This document shows positions 16,568 to 25,635 of a stretch of DNA of 64,000 nucleotides, in pieces. A program made the translations under genes and the position numbers. Under the pieces are notes generated by a model. It was not told the origin of the DNA and ran no database searches. It worked only from the letters and a program-made list of their open reading frames with translations. The stretch covers positions 62,001 through 126,000 of the forward strand of contig CAMDDU010000002.1 in assembly GCA_945892985.1 (NCBI GenBank). Reading direction: 5' to 3'. Position 1 is the stretch's first letter. Each line of letters begins with the position of its first letter. This stretch comes from CAITSH01 sp945892985. Its GTDB lineage: Bacteria > Pseudomonadota > Gammaproteobacteria > Burkholderiales > SG8-39.

Positions 16568-18409
16568 TTGAAGCCGACTGATATTGCCGCACCCGATTAC
16601 TTCCACAAAGTTGTCGATTGCCAGTGGGCCTGTCCGGCCCATACCCCGGTACCCGAATACATCCGCATGATCGCGGCAGGCCGCTACGGCGATGCCTACA
16701 TGGTCAACTGGGAATCCAACGTTTTCCCGGGCATTCTCGGCCGCACCTGCGACCGGCCCTGCGAACCGGCCTGCCGCCGCGGCCGCGTCGAGGAAGAGAA
16801 TTTGGCCAAGCCCGAGCCGGTGGCGATTTGCCGCTTAAAACGCGTCGCCGCCGATCTCAAAGAAGACATCAGTGCGCGCCTGCCGGCCAAGCCCACCAAG
16901 ACCAACGGCAAAAAAATCGCCTGCGTCGGCGCCGGCCCAGCCGCACTCACCGTTGCGCGCGACCTCGCGCCCCTTGGCTATGAAGTCACCGTGTTCGACG
17001 GCGACAAGCGCGCCGGCGGCATGATCCGCAGCCAGATACCCAAGTTTCGCCTGCCCGAAGAAGTCATCGACGAGGAAGTGGGCTACGTCCTCAACCTGGG
17101 CGTCGAGTTCCGTGGTGGCGAACGCATCGACAGCCTCAAGGACCTGCTGGCCAAGGGGTACGACGCGGTATTCGTCGGTTCGGGCGCGCCGCGCGGCCGC
17201 GATCTGGATTTGCCCGGTCGGCAGGAAGCGGCCAAAAACATCCACATCGGCATCGACTGGCTGTCCTCGGTGTCCTTCGGCCATATCGAAAAAATCGGCA
17301 AGCGCGTCATCGTGCTGGGCGGGGGCAATACCGCCATGGACTGCTGCCGTTCGTCCAAGCGCCTTGGCGGCGACGACGTCAAGGTCATCGTGCGCTCTGG
17401 CTTCGAGGAAATGAAAGCCAGCCCGTGGGAAAAAGAAGATGCCGGACATGAGGGTATTCTCATCCTCAATTACTTTGTGCCCAAGGCCTTCTTGCACACC
17501 GAGGGCAAGCTGACGGGCATGAGTTTCGAGAAGGTCAAGGCCATCTACGACACCAAGGGCAAGCGCAGCCTGGTGCCTAGCGGCGAACCCGACCAGATAT
17601 TCGAATGCGACGACGTGCTGGTCGCTGTGGGCCAGGAAAATTCCTTCCCCTGGATTGAGCGTGACGTCGGCCTGGAGTTCGATAAATGGGGCATGCCGGT
17701 GGTCGATACGGTAACCATGCAGGGCTCGATCAAGAACGTGTTTTTCGGCGGCGACGCCGCCTTTGGGCCGAAGAACATCATCTGGGCGGTGGCACACGGT
17801 CACGAGGCCGCCATCTCCATAGACAAGTTCTGCTCCGGCGAGAGCACCGCCGACCGTCCGCCGCCCATGGTCAATCTCTATTCGCAAAAAATGGGCATTC
17901 ACGAGTGGAGTTACGACAACTCGCCGGTCAATGACCTGCGCTTCAAGGTGCCGCTGAAAGACATAAAAATCGCGTTAAAGAACATCAAGGTCGAGGTCGA
18001 ACTGGGCTTTGACGCGGCGCTCGCGTTCAAGGAAGCCGAGCGCTGCCTCAACTGCGATGTGCAGACGGTGTTCAACGCCGCGCAGTGCATCGAGTGCGAC
18101 GCCTGCGTCGACATCTGCCCGATGGACTGCATCACCTTCACCGAAAATGGCGAAGAGGCCGACCTGCGCACAAGGCTGCAAGCACCTGCCACCGACCTGA
18201 CGCAAGACCTCTACGTCTCACCCGGGCTCAAGACCGGCCGCATCATGGCCAAGGACGAGGACGTCTGCCTGCACTGCGGCCTGTGCGCCGAGCGCTGCCC
18301 CACCGGCGCCTGGGACATGCAAAAATTCCTGCTCAACATGACCCACGCCGGGCCCGGCTGCCACAAGAGTGACGCGGGCAAGAAGGCCCCGCTGAGGAGA
18401 GTCGCATGA
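16568..18409 (+). CDS. FAD-dependent NAD(P)H oxidoreductase with four Fe-S motifs (GltD-like, KorC-type partner)
   Basis: A 613-residue protein. The N-terminal GltD-like region has Cys motifs CQWACPAHT and CDRPCEPACRRG for [4Fe-4S] clusters; two Rossmann folds follow (CVGAGPAALTVARDL at about residue 119 for FAD, VIVLGGGNTAMDC at about 250 for NAD(P)H); the C-terminus has two ferredoxin motifs, CIECDACVDICPMDC and CLHCGLCAERCPTGA. The start is TTG with AAGGAG 7 bases upstream; the nearby ATG is closed by a stop after three codons. It overlaps korA by four bases. The context suggests it moves electrons between ferredoxin made by KorAB and NAD(P). The direction is not shown by sequence. Confidence 0.85.
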   Translation: MKPTDIAAPDYFHKVVDCQWACPAHTPVPEYIRMIAAGRYGDAYMVNWESNVFPGILGRTCDRPCEPACRRGRVEEENLAKPEPVAICRLKRVAADLKEDISARLPAKPTKTNGKKIACVGAGPAALTVARDLAPLGYEVTVFDGDKRAGGMIRSQIPKFRLPEEVIDEEVGYVLNLGVEFRGGERIDSLKDLLAKGYDAVFVGSGAPRGRDLDLPGRQEAAKNIHIGIDWLSSVSFGHIEKIGKRVIVLGGGNTAMDCCRSSKRLGGDDVKVIVRSGFEEMKASPWEKEDAGHEGILILNYFVPKAFLHTEGKLTGMSFEKVKAIYDTKGKRSLVPSGEPDQIFECDDVLVAVGQENSFPWIERDVGLEFDKWGMPVVDTVTMQGSIKNVFFGGDAAFGPKNIIWAVAHGHEAAISIDKFCSGESTADRPPPMVNLYSQKMGIHEWSYDNSPVNDLRFKVPLKDIKIALKNIKVEVELGFDAALAFKEAERCLNCDVQTVFNAAQCIECDACVDICPMDCITFTENGEEADLRTRLQAPATDLTQDLYVSPGLKTGRIMAKDEDVCLHCGLCAERCPTGAWDMQKFLLNMTHAGPGCHKSDAGKKAPLRRVA

Positions 18410-20253
18410 CCAAACAAATCACCGCGGTCAACGACTTTGTCGTCAAGTTCGCCAACGTCAACGGTTCGGGTTCGGCTTCGGCCAACGAGCTCTTTGCCAA
18501 GTCCATCATCCGCATGGGCGTGCCGGTTTCCCCGCGCAACATCTTCCCGTCCAACATCCAGGGCCTGCCCACCTGGTACGAGGTGCGCGTCACCGAAGCC
18601 GGCCACCTTGGCCGCCGCGGCGGTGTCGACCTGATGGTGGCGATGAACCCGCAGACCTGGGATGCCGATGTAAAAGAGATCGAGCCTGGCGGCTATTTGT
18701 TCTACGACAACACCAAGCCGCTGCCCGCCTCCAAGTTTCGCGACGACATCAACGTGATCGGCATGCCCATCACCGAGATCTGCAACATGAGCTACACCGA
18801 CCCGCGCCAGCGCCAGTTGTTCAAGAACATCATCTACATCGGCGCGCTCTCCGCGCTGCTCGACATGGACGCCGACGAGATCGCCGGCCTCATCGGCGAG
18901 CAGTACAAGGGCAAGGAAGCCCTGCTCAAGCCCAACGTGCACGCGCTGCAAATGGGCCGCAGCTACGCCCTCGAGAACCTCAAGTGCCCGATCGGTCTCA
19001 CCGTCAAAAAAGCCGACGCCGTAGGCAACAAGATTCTGGTCGAGGGCAATGCCGCCGCCGCGCTCGGTTGCGTCTACGGCGGCGCCAGCGTCTGCGCCTG
19101 GTATCCGATCACGCCGTCTTCGTCGCTGGCCGAGGCCTTCCAGAAATACTGCGCCAAACTGCGCGTCGACAAAGACACCGGCCGCAACAAATTCGCCATC
19201 GTGCAGGCCGAGGACGAACTCGCCTCCATCGGCATCGTGGTCGGTGCCGGCTGGAACGGCGCGCGGGCTTTCACCGCCACCTCCGGCCCCGGCATCTCGC
19301 TGATGACCGAGTTCATCGGCCTTGCCTACTTCGCCGAAATCCCCGCCACCATCATCGACGTGCAACGCGGCGGCCCCTCCACCGGCATGCCCACGCGCAC
19401 GCAGCAGTCGGACATCCTCGCCTGCGCCTACGCCGGCCACGGCGACACCAAGCACGTGCTGTTGTTTCCGCAAGACCCGACCGAGTGCTTCAGCATGGCG
19501 GCGCAGTGCCTCGACCTCGCCGACCGCCTGCAGACGCCGGTGTTCCTGATGACCGATCTGGATATCGGCATGAACCAGCGCCTGTCCTCTCCGTTCGAGT
19601 GGGACGACAAGCAGCAGTACGACCGCGGCAAGGTCATGACCGAAAAGATGCTCAACGACGACAAGGAATTCGGCCGTTACCTCGACGTTGACGGCGACGG
19701 CATCCCCTTTCGCACTTATCCTGGCACCCACCCGACCAAGGGTGGTTACTTCACCCGCGGCACCAGCAAGAACCCCTACGCCATTTACTCCGAGGCGGGT
19801 CCCGACTATGTTTACAACATGCAGCGCCTGCTGAAAAAATTCGAGACGGCCAAGGCCCTCGTGCCGCAGCCGGTGCTGACCGAAGCGAAAAAGAAAACCA
19901 AGTTCGGCGCCATTTACTTCGGCTCCACCAGCCCGTCCATGCACGAGGCCCTCGATGCCTTTGAGGCCGAGGGCATGCACGTTGACATCCTGCGCATCCG
20001 CGCCTTTCCCTTTCCCGATTCAGTCCTGGATTTCATTACGAGCCACGAGCAGGTGTTTGTCATCGAGCAAAACCGCGACGCGCAGTTCCGCTCCCTGCTG
20101 GTGAACGAGCTCAACGTCGACCCGGCCCACCTGATGCCCGTGCTGCACTACGACGGTACGCCCATCACCGCGCGCTTCATCATCAAGGAAATCGGCGAAC
20201 GCGTAAGGGCGCTGAACGTTGAACCGATTAAAAAGAAGGGTAGGGCAGCTTGA
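18406..20253 (+). CDS. korA: 2-oxoacid:ferredoxin oxidoreductase, fused gamma-alpha subunit
   Basis: A 615-residue subunit joining the gamma domain (residues ~1-190; ANELFAKSIIRMGVPVSPRNIFPSNIQG) to the alpha domain (~210 onward; YPITPSSSLAEAF, FTATSGPGISLMTEFIGLAYFAEIPATIIDVQRGGPSTGMPT). This architecture is that of 2-oxoglutarate-type KorA, which with KorB oxidatively decarboxylates a 2-oxoacid to acyl-CoA and reduces ferredoxin. Substrate is probably 2-oxoglutarate, but pyruvate or branched 2-oxoacids cannot be excluded. Its ATG overlaps the preceding stop. Confidence 0.9.
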   Translation: MTKQITAVNDFVVKFANVNGSGSASANELFAKSIIRMGVPVSPRNIFPSNIQGLPTWYEVRVTEAGHLGRRGGVDLMVAMNPQTWDADVKEIEPGGYLFYDNTKPLPASKFRDDINVIGMPITEICNMSYTDPRQRQLFKNIIYIGALSALLDMDADEIAGLIGEQYKGKEALLKPNVHALQMGRSYALENLKCPIGLTVKKADAVGNKILVEGNAAAALGCVYGGASVCAWYPITPSSSLAEAFQKYCAKLRVDKDTGRNKFAIVQAEDELASIGIVVGAGWNGARAFTATSGPGISLMTEFIGLAYFAEIPATIIDVQRGGPSTGMPTRTQQSDILACAYAGHGDTKHVLLFPQDPTECFSMAAQCLDLADRLQTPVFLMTDLDIGMNQRLSSPFEWDDKQQYDRGKVMTEKMLNDDKEFGRYLDVDGDGIPFRTYPGTHPTKGGYFTRGTSKNPYAIYSEAGPDYVYNMQRLLKKFETAKALVPQPVLTEAKKKTKFGAIYFGSTSPSMHEALDAFEAEGMHVDILRIRAFPFPDSVLDFITSHEQVFVIEQNRDAQFRSLLVNELNVDPAHLMPVLHYDGTPITARFIIKEIGERVRALNVEPIKKKGRAA

Positions 20254-20260
20254 TCAATAT

Positions 20261-20293
20261 GCTGGAAACCCTTGCCAGTCGTGGCTTTCCAGT
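20261..20293. repeat. Dispersed TGGAAA/TTTCCA hairpin repeat, copy 1
   Basis: GCTGGAAACCC and GGCTTTCCAGT form an inverted repeat in the korA-korB spacer. It resembles copies at 21506, 25491, 30824, 48701 and 52870. Further downstream in the same spacer is a C-run then G-rich segment (20330-20370) that can also pair. Neither has a clear T-tail. Confidence 0.6.
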
Positions 20294-20407
20294 CGATGAC
20301 ACGATGAGCTAGGGGCGACCAACTCCCCCGTTCCACCCCCCCCGGCCTTTACGTGTAGGGGGAGGGGGCTGCCAAGCAACGCGAAGCAACAAACAGAGCG
20401 AGACCAC

Positions 20408-21463
20408 ATGACCTACATCACCAAACCCAAGCTCCACCACCCGACCCTGCAAAAAAACAAGGTCGGCTACACCCGCCGTGACTACGAGGGCAAGGTGTCC
20501 ACCCTGTGCGCCGGCTGCGGCCACGACTCCATTTCGGCGGCCATCATCCAGGCCTGCTGGGAGCTGGACATCCAGCCGCACCGCGTCGCCAAGCTCTCGG
20601 GCATAGGCTGCTCGTCCAAGACGCCCGATTACTTCCTTGGCAACTCGCACGGCTTTAATACCGTGCACGGCCGCATGCCCTCGGTGCTCACCGGCGCCAA
20701 CCTCGCCAACCGTGACCTCATTTACCTCGGCGTCTCCGGCGACGGCGACTCGGCGTCCATAGGCATCGGCCAGTTCGCCCACGTCATGCGCCGCGGCGTC
20801 AACATGACCTACATTCTCGAGAACAACGGTGTTTACGGCCTGACCAAGGGCCAGTTTTCGGCCACCGCCGACCGCGGATCGAAGTCCAAGCGCGGCGTGG
20901 TCAACGCCGACTCCGCGATCGATACCGTGTCGCTGGCACTGATGATGGGCGCCACCTTTGTCGCGCGCAGTTTTTCCGGCGACAAAAAGCAGCTCGTACC
21001 GCTGGTGAAGGCCGCCATCGCCCACCCGGGTGCCGCCTTCATCGACGTCATCAGCCCCTGCGTGGCCTTTAACAACCACGCCGGCAGCACCAAGAGCTAT
21101 GACTACATGCGCGAGCACAACGAGGTGGTCAACCGCCTCGACTTCTGGCCCAATCGCAGCGAAATCACCGTTGACTACAACGAGGGCGAGGTCATCGACG
21201 TGCCGCAGCACGACGGCAGCATCGTGCGCCTCAGGAAGACCCACCCCGAATACGACCCCACCAACCGCATCACCGCCTCGACGCTGATCGCCGAGCACGC
21301 CGCCAAGGGCGAGGTCATCACCGGCCTGTTGTACGTGCATCCGGAAGCCGAGGACTTGCACACCCACCTGCACACCGTGGACACCGCCTTCAATAAAATG
21401 GGCGTAAAGGATTTGTGCCCCGGCGCGGCCGCGCTGGAAAAAATCAACGCCAGCATGCGTTAG
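20408..21463 (+). CDS. korB: 2-oxoacid:ferredoxin oxidoreductase, beta subunit
   Basis: Thiamine diphosphate-binding subunit, 351 residues. Features are CAGCGHDSISAAII near residue 35 (Fe-S or TPP region), the TPP/Mg motif GVSGDGDSASIGIGQF ending in NNGVYGLTKGQ, and DVISPCVAFNNH with a further conserved Cys. It completes the KorAB enzyme, which is normally oxygen-sensitive and supplies low-potential electrons. The 154-base gap from korA contains repeats but no terminator, so one transcript is likely. Confidence 0.92.
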   Translation: MTYITKPKLHHPTLQKNKVGYTRRDYEGKVSTLCAGCGHDSISAAIIQACWELDIQPHRVAKLSGIGCSSKTPDYFLGNSHGFNTVHGRMPSVLTGANLANRDLIYLGVSGDGDSASIGIGQFAHVMRRGVNMTYILENNGVYGLTKGQFSATADRGSKSKRGVVNADSAIDTVSLALMMGATFVARSFSGDKKQLVPLVKAAIAHPGAAFIDVISPCVAFNNHAGSTKSYDYMREHNEVVNRLDFWPNRSEITVDYNEGEVIDVPQHDGSIVRLRKTHPEYDPTNRITASTLIAEHAAKGEVITGLLYVHPEAEDLHTHLHTVDTAFNKMGVKDLCPGAAALEKINASMR

Positions 21464-21541
21464 CTCTTAGCTACTAGCTTCTAGGTGTTAGCTACCAGGG
21501 GCTAGAGGCTGGAAACACCCGCCTGGCGCGGGTTTTCAGGT
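21464..21541. repeat. Tandem TTAGCTAC-type words followed by TGGAAA hairpin repeat, copy 2
   Basis: Directly after the korB stop come variants of TTAGCTACTAGC and CTAGGTGTTAGCTACC, then GGCTGGAAACACCCGCC and GGCGCGGGTTTTCAGG, an inverted repeat of the dispersed family. The rest of the gap to 21815 shows no convincing gene. Confidence 0.6.
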
Positions 21542-21815
21542 GTCACGCGCGCCCTGAACAAGGCGTACCACGTTACCCTCCCCGCACGTTAATGCGCTCT
21601 TACGCGGCTGTTGGTCGTGTTTTTCCCGCCACGCGTTGGCGAGTATCACCACAGTCATAGGCCGCCGCGCACACGTCGCCTTGAGGCGAGCTGCGTTTCC
21701 CCATGGCAAGGGCATGCCGCGCGCCTGCTTGTCCACCCCCGACGGCAAAGACCTGGGCCGTCCCGGTGTTGTGCGGCCCACACCGACTTTTGCGAAGCGT
21801 GCCACACTGCCCGCC

Positions 21816-22451
21816 ATGGCTGAACGTCTGCAAAGCATGGGTGAGGAAATTGCCAATAGTGTAAGCCACGGCCTCGCGCTTGTGGCGGCGATTGCGGCCC
21901 TGCCCTTGCTCTTTGTCGCGGCGCGCCAGCTTGGCACGGCCAACGCGGTGGGCATGGCGGTGTTTGCCGTCACAATGCTGCTGCTCTACTTCACTTCCAC
22001 GCTTTACCACGCATTGCCTCCCGGTCGCGCCAAGCGCGTCTTTCTCAAGCTCGACCATGGCTCCATCTATTTGTTCATCGCCGGCACCTACACCCCGTTC
22101 GCACTGGGTGCGCTGGGCGGACCCTGGGGCTGGGTGCTGTTCGGGCTGGTGTGGAGCATGGCGATCGCCGGCCTCACGCTCAAGGCCTGCAACCGCCTGT
22201 CGCGCCCGTGGCTCTCCAATGGGCTTTACCTTGTCATGGGCTGGCTGGTGCTCATTGCGGCCGTGCCCCTCACCGAGCACGTGGGCCGCACCGGCATCAT
22301 GCTGCTGCTTGCCGGCGGGCTTGCCTATAGCGCCGGCGTGGTGTTCTTTGCCCTCGACTCGCGCATGCGCTATGCCCACACCATATGGCACGGCTTCGTC
22401 ATGGCCGGCACGGCGTGTCACTTTTTTGCGGTGCTCGGCTACGCCGCCTGA
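21816..22451 (+). CDS. Hemolysin III / PAQR-family membrane protein
   Basis: A 211-residue protein with seven predicted membrane helices. Family motifs are EEIANSVSHGLALV at the start, YFTSTLYHAL (Ser and His of the putative metal site), KLDHGSIYLFIAGTYTPF and, near the end, YAHTIWHGFVMAGTACHFFAVL. The metal-ligand-like Ser, His, Asp and two late His of the PAQR fold are all present. I start at the ATG of MAERLQSM; about 60 upstream in-frame residues do not resemble the family. The name hemolysin is historical; a hydrolase or stress role is only inferred. Confidence 0.88.
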   Translation: MAERLQSMGEEIANSVSHGLALVAAIAALPLLFVAARQLGTANAVGMAVFAVTMLLLYFTSTLYHALPPGRAKRVFLKLDHGSIYLFIAGTYTPFALGALGGPWGWVLFGLVWSMAIAGLTLKACNRLSRPWLSNGLYLVMGWLVLIAAVPLTEHVGRTGIMLLLAGGLAYSAGVVFFALDSRMRYAHTIWHGFVMAGTACHFFAVLGYAA

Positions 22452-22528
22452 TTTGACTTCACGCGCGCCGGTGCAACAATGAGCGCGCCCCCCAATGCCG
22501 GCCCTGGCCGCATGACACCGGAGTCACC

Positions 22529-23356
22529 ATGCAAGTCATCCCCCTCGAATCCATCCCGCTCACCCAACTCAAAAATCAGTACCGCGATGGCATTATCCGC
22601 GCCTATCGCATCGTCGAGGGCGAGCCGGGGCCGGGCAATTTCTCGCTGCGCCTCGTTAATATCGCCGGCAAGTATTTTTCGCCGCGCCACCGCCACAACT
22701 TCGACCAGATGCGCTTTCAGCTTGAGGGCGTGTTCGATTACGAGGCCGACGGCAAGCTCGCGCCCGGCGAACTGGGCTATTTTCCCGAGGGCACGCGTTA
22801 CGGCCCGCAGACCTGCGAGGCCGACACCTCCAACCTGCTGTTGCAATTTGGCGGCGCCAGCGGCGCCGGCTACACCACCGAGGCCGAGGCGCAGAAGGCG
22901 GCCGAGGCGCTCAAGGCAAAAGGCCGCTTCGAGAAGGGCGTCTTCACCTATGCCAAAGCCGATGGCGGCAAGGTCAATCAGGACGCCTATGAGGCGATCT
23001 GGGAGCACATCCACGGCCGCGAACTGGTCTACCCGAAAGAACGCTACGTCCGTCCGGTGCTGATGGACCCGGCGCACTTCGAGTGGCTGCCCATCGACGG
23101 TCAGCCGGGCACTATGCGCAAACCCATGGGGGTGTTTTCCGAGCGCGCCACGCGTCTTGCGTTTTGCAATGCCGAGGCCGGCGCCAAGCTCGCGCTTGAG
23201 GCCGCGAGCCTGTTCTTTGTGCTCTCAGGGGCGGGCAGCGTTGAGGGCAGGCCTTACCGCAAGCACACCACCATTTATCTCCAGGCCGGCGAAGCGGCAA
23301 GTCTTGTAGCCACAACAGCCACCGAATTGTTGCAAATCGGCCTGCCGCAGTTCTAA
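22529..23356 (+). CDS. Bicupin-like protein, paralogue 1
   Basis: A 275-residue protein not assignable to a named enzyme. The first half has a cupin core: FSPRHRHNFDQMRFQLEGVFDY provides the His-x-His and a downstream acidic/aromatic metal site, followed by GYFPEGTRYGPQ. The second half (residues ~185-270) looks like a second degenerate cupin (KLALEAASLFFVLSGAGSV, HTTIYLQAGE). GGAG precedes the ATG. It is closely similar along its full length to the gene at 24656-25483 and is convergent with the Bug gene between them. A role in binding or converting the small molecule taken up by that Bug protein is inferred. Confidence 0.8.
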   Translation: MQVIPLESIPLTQLKNQYRDGIIRAYRIVEGEPGPGNFSLRLVNIAGKYFSPRHRHNFDQMRFQLEGVFDYEADGKLAPGELGYFPEGTRYGPQTCEADTSNLLLQFGGASGAGYTTEAEAQKAAEALKAKGRFEKGVFTYAKADGGKVNQDAYEAIWEHIHGRELVYPKERYVRPVLMDPAHFEWLPIDGQPGTMRKPMGVFSERATRLAFCNAEAGAKLALEAASLFFVLSGAGSVEGRPYRKHTTIYLQAGEAASLVATTATELLQIGLPQF

Positions 23357-23376
23357 GCCAGGCCGCGACGGCCACG

Positions 23377-24363
23377 CTACTCGACCTTCGCCCCCGACAG
23401 TTTCACCGCCGCGCGATACACCGCCTGGTCGGCGGTGAGCTGCACGAGGTGCTGCTCGGGCGTGGTGCCCAGCGGGTCTATGCCCAGGCCCTCAAAGCGC
23501 TTGACCGCTTCCGGGGTTTGCAAGGCCTTCTTGATCTCCGCCGAGAGCTTGTTGATGATAGCTTTGGGCGTGGCTGCCGGCGCGAGCGCATGGACCGAGG
23601 GCACGAAGATCATGTCCTTGATGCCAAGTTCCGCAAACGTCGGCACATCGGGCGCCTGCGCCGAGCGCTCGGCGCTGGCAACCGCCAGCAGCCTCACCTT
23701 GCCGGTCTTGATGTGCGGCACCACCGCCTGATAGGCGGAGAACAACACCTGGATATCCCCCGCCACCAGCGCCGGCGTCGATTGCCCGCTGCTCTTGTAG
23801 GGCACGTGCACGAGCTTGATGCCGGCGCGCGTTTTCATCATCTCGGTGGCAAGGTGGTGAATTGTCCCCGAGCCCGAAGTGCCGTAAGAGAACTTGTCCG
23901 GATTGGCCTTGGCCAGGGTCGCAAATTCCCGCCAGTTGCTCACCCCGAGCGCGGTGTTGATCGCCAGGTAAAACGGCGTCGTGCCGATGAGCGACACCGC
24001 GGCAAAATCACGCAGCGTGTCGTAGGGCGGCTTTTCCATCAGCAAGGGGGCGATGGCCGAATTAGAGAGGTCGGCGATCAACAGCGTGTGGCCGTCGGGC
24101 GCGGCGTTCACCACCGACATCGCTGCAATCACCCCGCCCGCCCCCGGGCGGTTGTCGACGATGACGCTCTGGCCGCGCAGCTCGGGGCTGGCGGCAAGTC
24201 GCTCGCCCAGCACGCGCGACACCACATCGGTGAGGCCGCCCGCCACGGAAGACGAAACAAAGTGGATCGGCTTGTTCGGAAAGTTCTCCACGCCCTGGGC
24301 TGCGGCGTGGCTGGCAGGCAAGGCAAGCAGTACGTATAGTGAAAAAAGGGCGGAACGGGGCAT
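23377..24363 (-). CDS. Bug-type TTT substrate-binding protein 1
   Basis: Periplasmic solute receptor of 328 residues with a signal peptide (LFSLYVLLALPASHAAA). The ligand-binding signature is NFPNKPIHFVSSSVAGGLTDVVSRVLGERL; Bug proteins bind small carboxylates or related compounds for tripartite transporters. Later landmarks are VIVDNRPGAGG, KFSYGTSGSGTIHHLATEMM and HVPYKSSGQSTPALVAGDIQVLF. It lies between two paralogous bicupin genes on the other strand. No TctA/TctB permease genes are near, so it depends on a distant permease or acts as an orphan sensor. Confidence 0.9.
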   Translation of the reverse strand: MPRSALFSLYVLLALPASHAAAQGVENFPNKPIHFVSSSVAGGLTDVVSRVLGERLAASPELRGQSVIVDNRPGAGGVIAAMSVVNAAPDGHTLLIADLSNSAIAPLLMEKPPYDTLRDFAAVSLIGTTPFYLAINTALGVSNWREFATLAKANPDKFSYGTSGSGTIHHLATEMMKTRAGIKLVHVPYKSSGQSTPALVAGDIQVLFSAYQAVVPHIKTGKVRLLAVASAERSAQAPDVPTFAELGIKDMIFVPSVHALAPAATPKAIINKLSAEIKKALQTPEAVKRFEGLGIDPLGTTPEQHLVQLTADQAVYRAAVKLSGAKVE

Positions 24364-24655
24364 TGCGGCACTCCTGAAGGCTTAAACACAATTGGACTAT
24401 GGGAACAATGGAAGCAATGAAAGCAGGACGGGAACGAAGGGAATGACGGCCTATCTTACGGACAGGCGCCGGCCGGTGCAATCGTTCGCCGCACCCGATA
24501 CTGCAATATCACGCAGACAGGATTCAAGAGCTGCCCGCTTGTTGTAATATCACCGGCTGGCCGGATCGCGCCCGAAACGAAAAAATCTGCGCGAGTCTGT
24601 TGAACATGCCAATCCGAACCGTCCAGTAATACGCAACAACGCAGGAGACACCGCC

Positions 24656-25483
24656 ATGCAAGTCGTGCCGATAGAGAGCCGCACCCTCACCACGCTCAAC
24701 AACCAGATTCGCGAAGGCGTCATTCGCGCCGTACGCATACTCGAGGGCGAGCCCGGCCCGGATAACTTCGGGCTTAAACTGGTCAATATCGAAGGCGATT
24801 TTTTCTCGCCGCGCCACCGCCATAATTTTGACCAGGTGCGCCTGCAGCTTGAAGGCACGTTTGACTACGACAAGGATGGCAGCTTCACGCCCGGCGCCAT
24901 CGGCTACTTTCCCGAAGGCACGCGCTACGGCCCGCAGACATCGAGTGGCAACACCTGGAACCTGTTGCTGCAATACGGTGGCGCCAGCGGCTCGGGCTAC
25001 ACCGCCGAGTCCGAAGAGGAGCGCGCCGCCGGTGACCTGAAGAAAAAAGGCAGCTTCGAAAAAGGCGTCTTCACGTATCACAAAGAAGACGGCACCAAGG
25101 TCAACCAGGACGCCTACGAAGCCGTGTGGGAACACATCCACGGCCGGCCGCTGGTCTACCCGAAAGAACGCTACGAGCGCCCGGTGTTCATGAACTCGGC
25201 CAACTTCAACTGGGTGCCGGTCAAAGACCAGCCCGGTGTGGCGAGCAAACTCATGGGCGTGTTCTCCGAGCGCGAAACCAAACTTGCCTTCTACAAGCTT
25301 GACGCCGGCGCCAAACTGGCGATGGAGGACGACAGCTTTTACTTCGTGCTCTCGGGCACGGGGGAAACCGCCGGCGAGGCGGTGGCCAAGCACACCACCG
25401 TGCATCTCAAGCGCGGGGAGAGCGGGGTGTTGGCGGCGAAGACTGCGCTCGAATGCGTGCAGTTGCGGATGCCGCGGCGCTAG
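24656..25483 (+). CDS. Bicupin-like protein, paralogue 2
   Basis: A 275-residue homologue of the protein at 22529-23356 with identical length. It keeps the metal-site segment FFSPRHRHNFDQVRLQLEGTFDY, FPEGTRYGPQTSSGNTWNLLLQYGG and the shared NQDAYEAVWEHIHGRPLVYPKERY. A clear GGAG lies ahead of ATG. The two copies differ mainly in the second half, which suggests divergence after an old duplication rather than a recent one. Function unknown. Confidence 0.8.
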   Translation: MQVVPIESRTLTTLNNQIREGVIRAVRILEGEPGPDNFGLKLVNIEGDFFSPRHRHNFDQVRLQLEGTFDYDKDGSFTPGAIGYFPEGTRYGPQTSSGNTWNLLLQYGGASGSGYTAESEEERAAGDLKKKGSFEKGVFTYHKEDGTKVNQDAYEAVWEHIHGRPLVYPKERYERPVFMNSANFNWVPVKDQPGVASKLMGVFSERETKLAFYKLDAGAKLAMEDDSFYFVLSGTGETAGEAVAKHTTVHLKRGESGVLAAKTALECVQLRMPRR

Positions 25484-25490
25484 GACCATA

Positions 25491-25525
25491 GGCTGGAAAT
25501 GGCCGGCCGGCGCGGGTTTCCAGCC
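25491..25525. repeat. TGGAAA/TTTCCA hairpin repeat, copy 3
   Basis: GGCTGGAAA and TTTCCAGCC are perfect 9-base complements around a GC-rich centre, 8 bases after the bicupin stop. There is no T-tail, so it is more like a REP element than a terminator. Confidence 0.7.
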
Positions 25526-25635
25526 GCCTCTGGCGTTTTACGCCGACCCAAGATGGTTGTTGTAAAAATGCCGCCTGCGCCCCTAAGGCATGAACGGCTA
25601 TATTTGGCGTTGAGCCCTATTTACCAGGATCAGAC

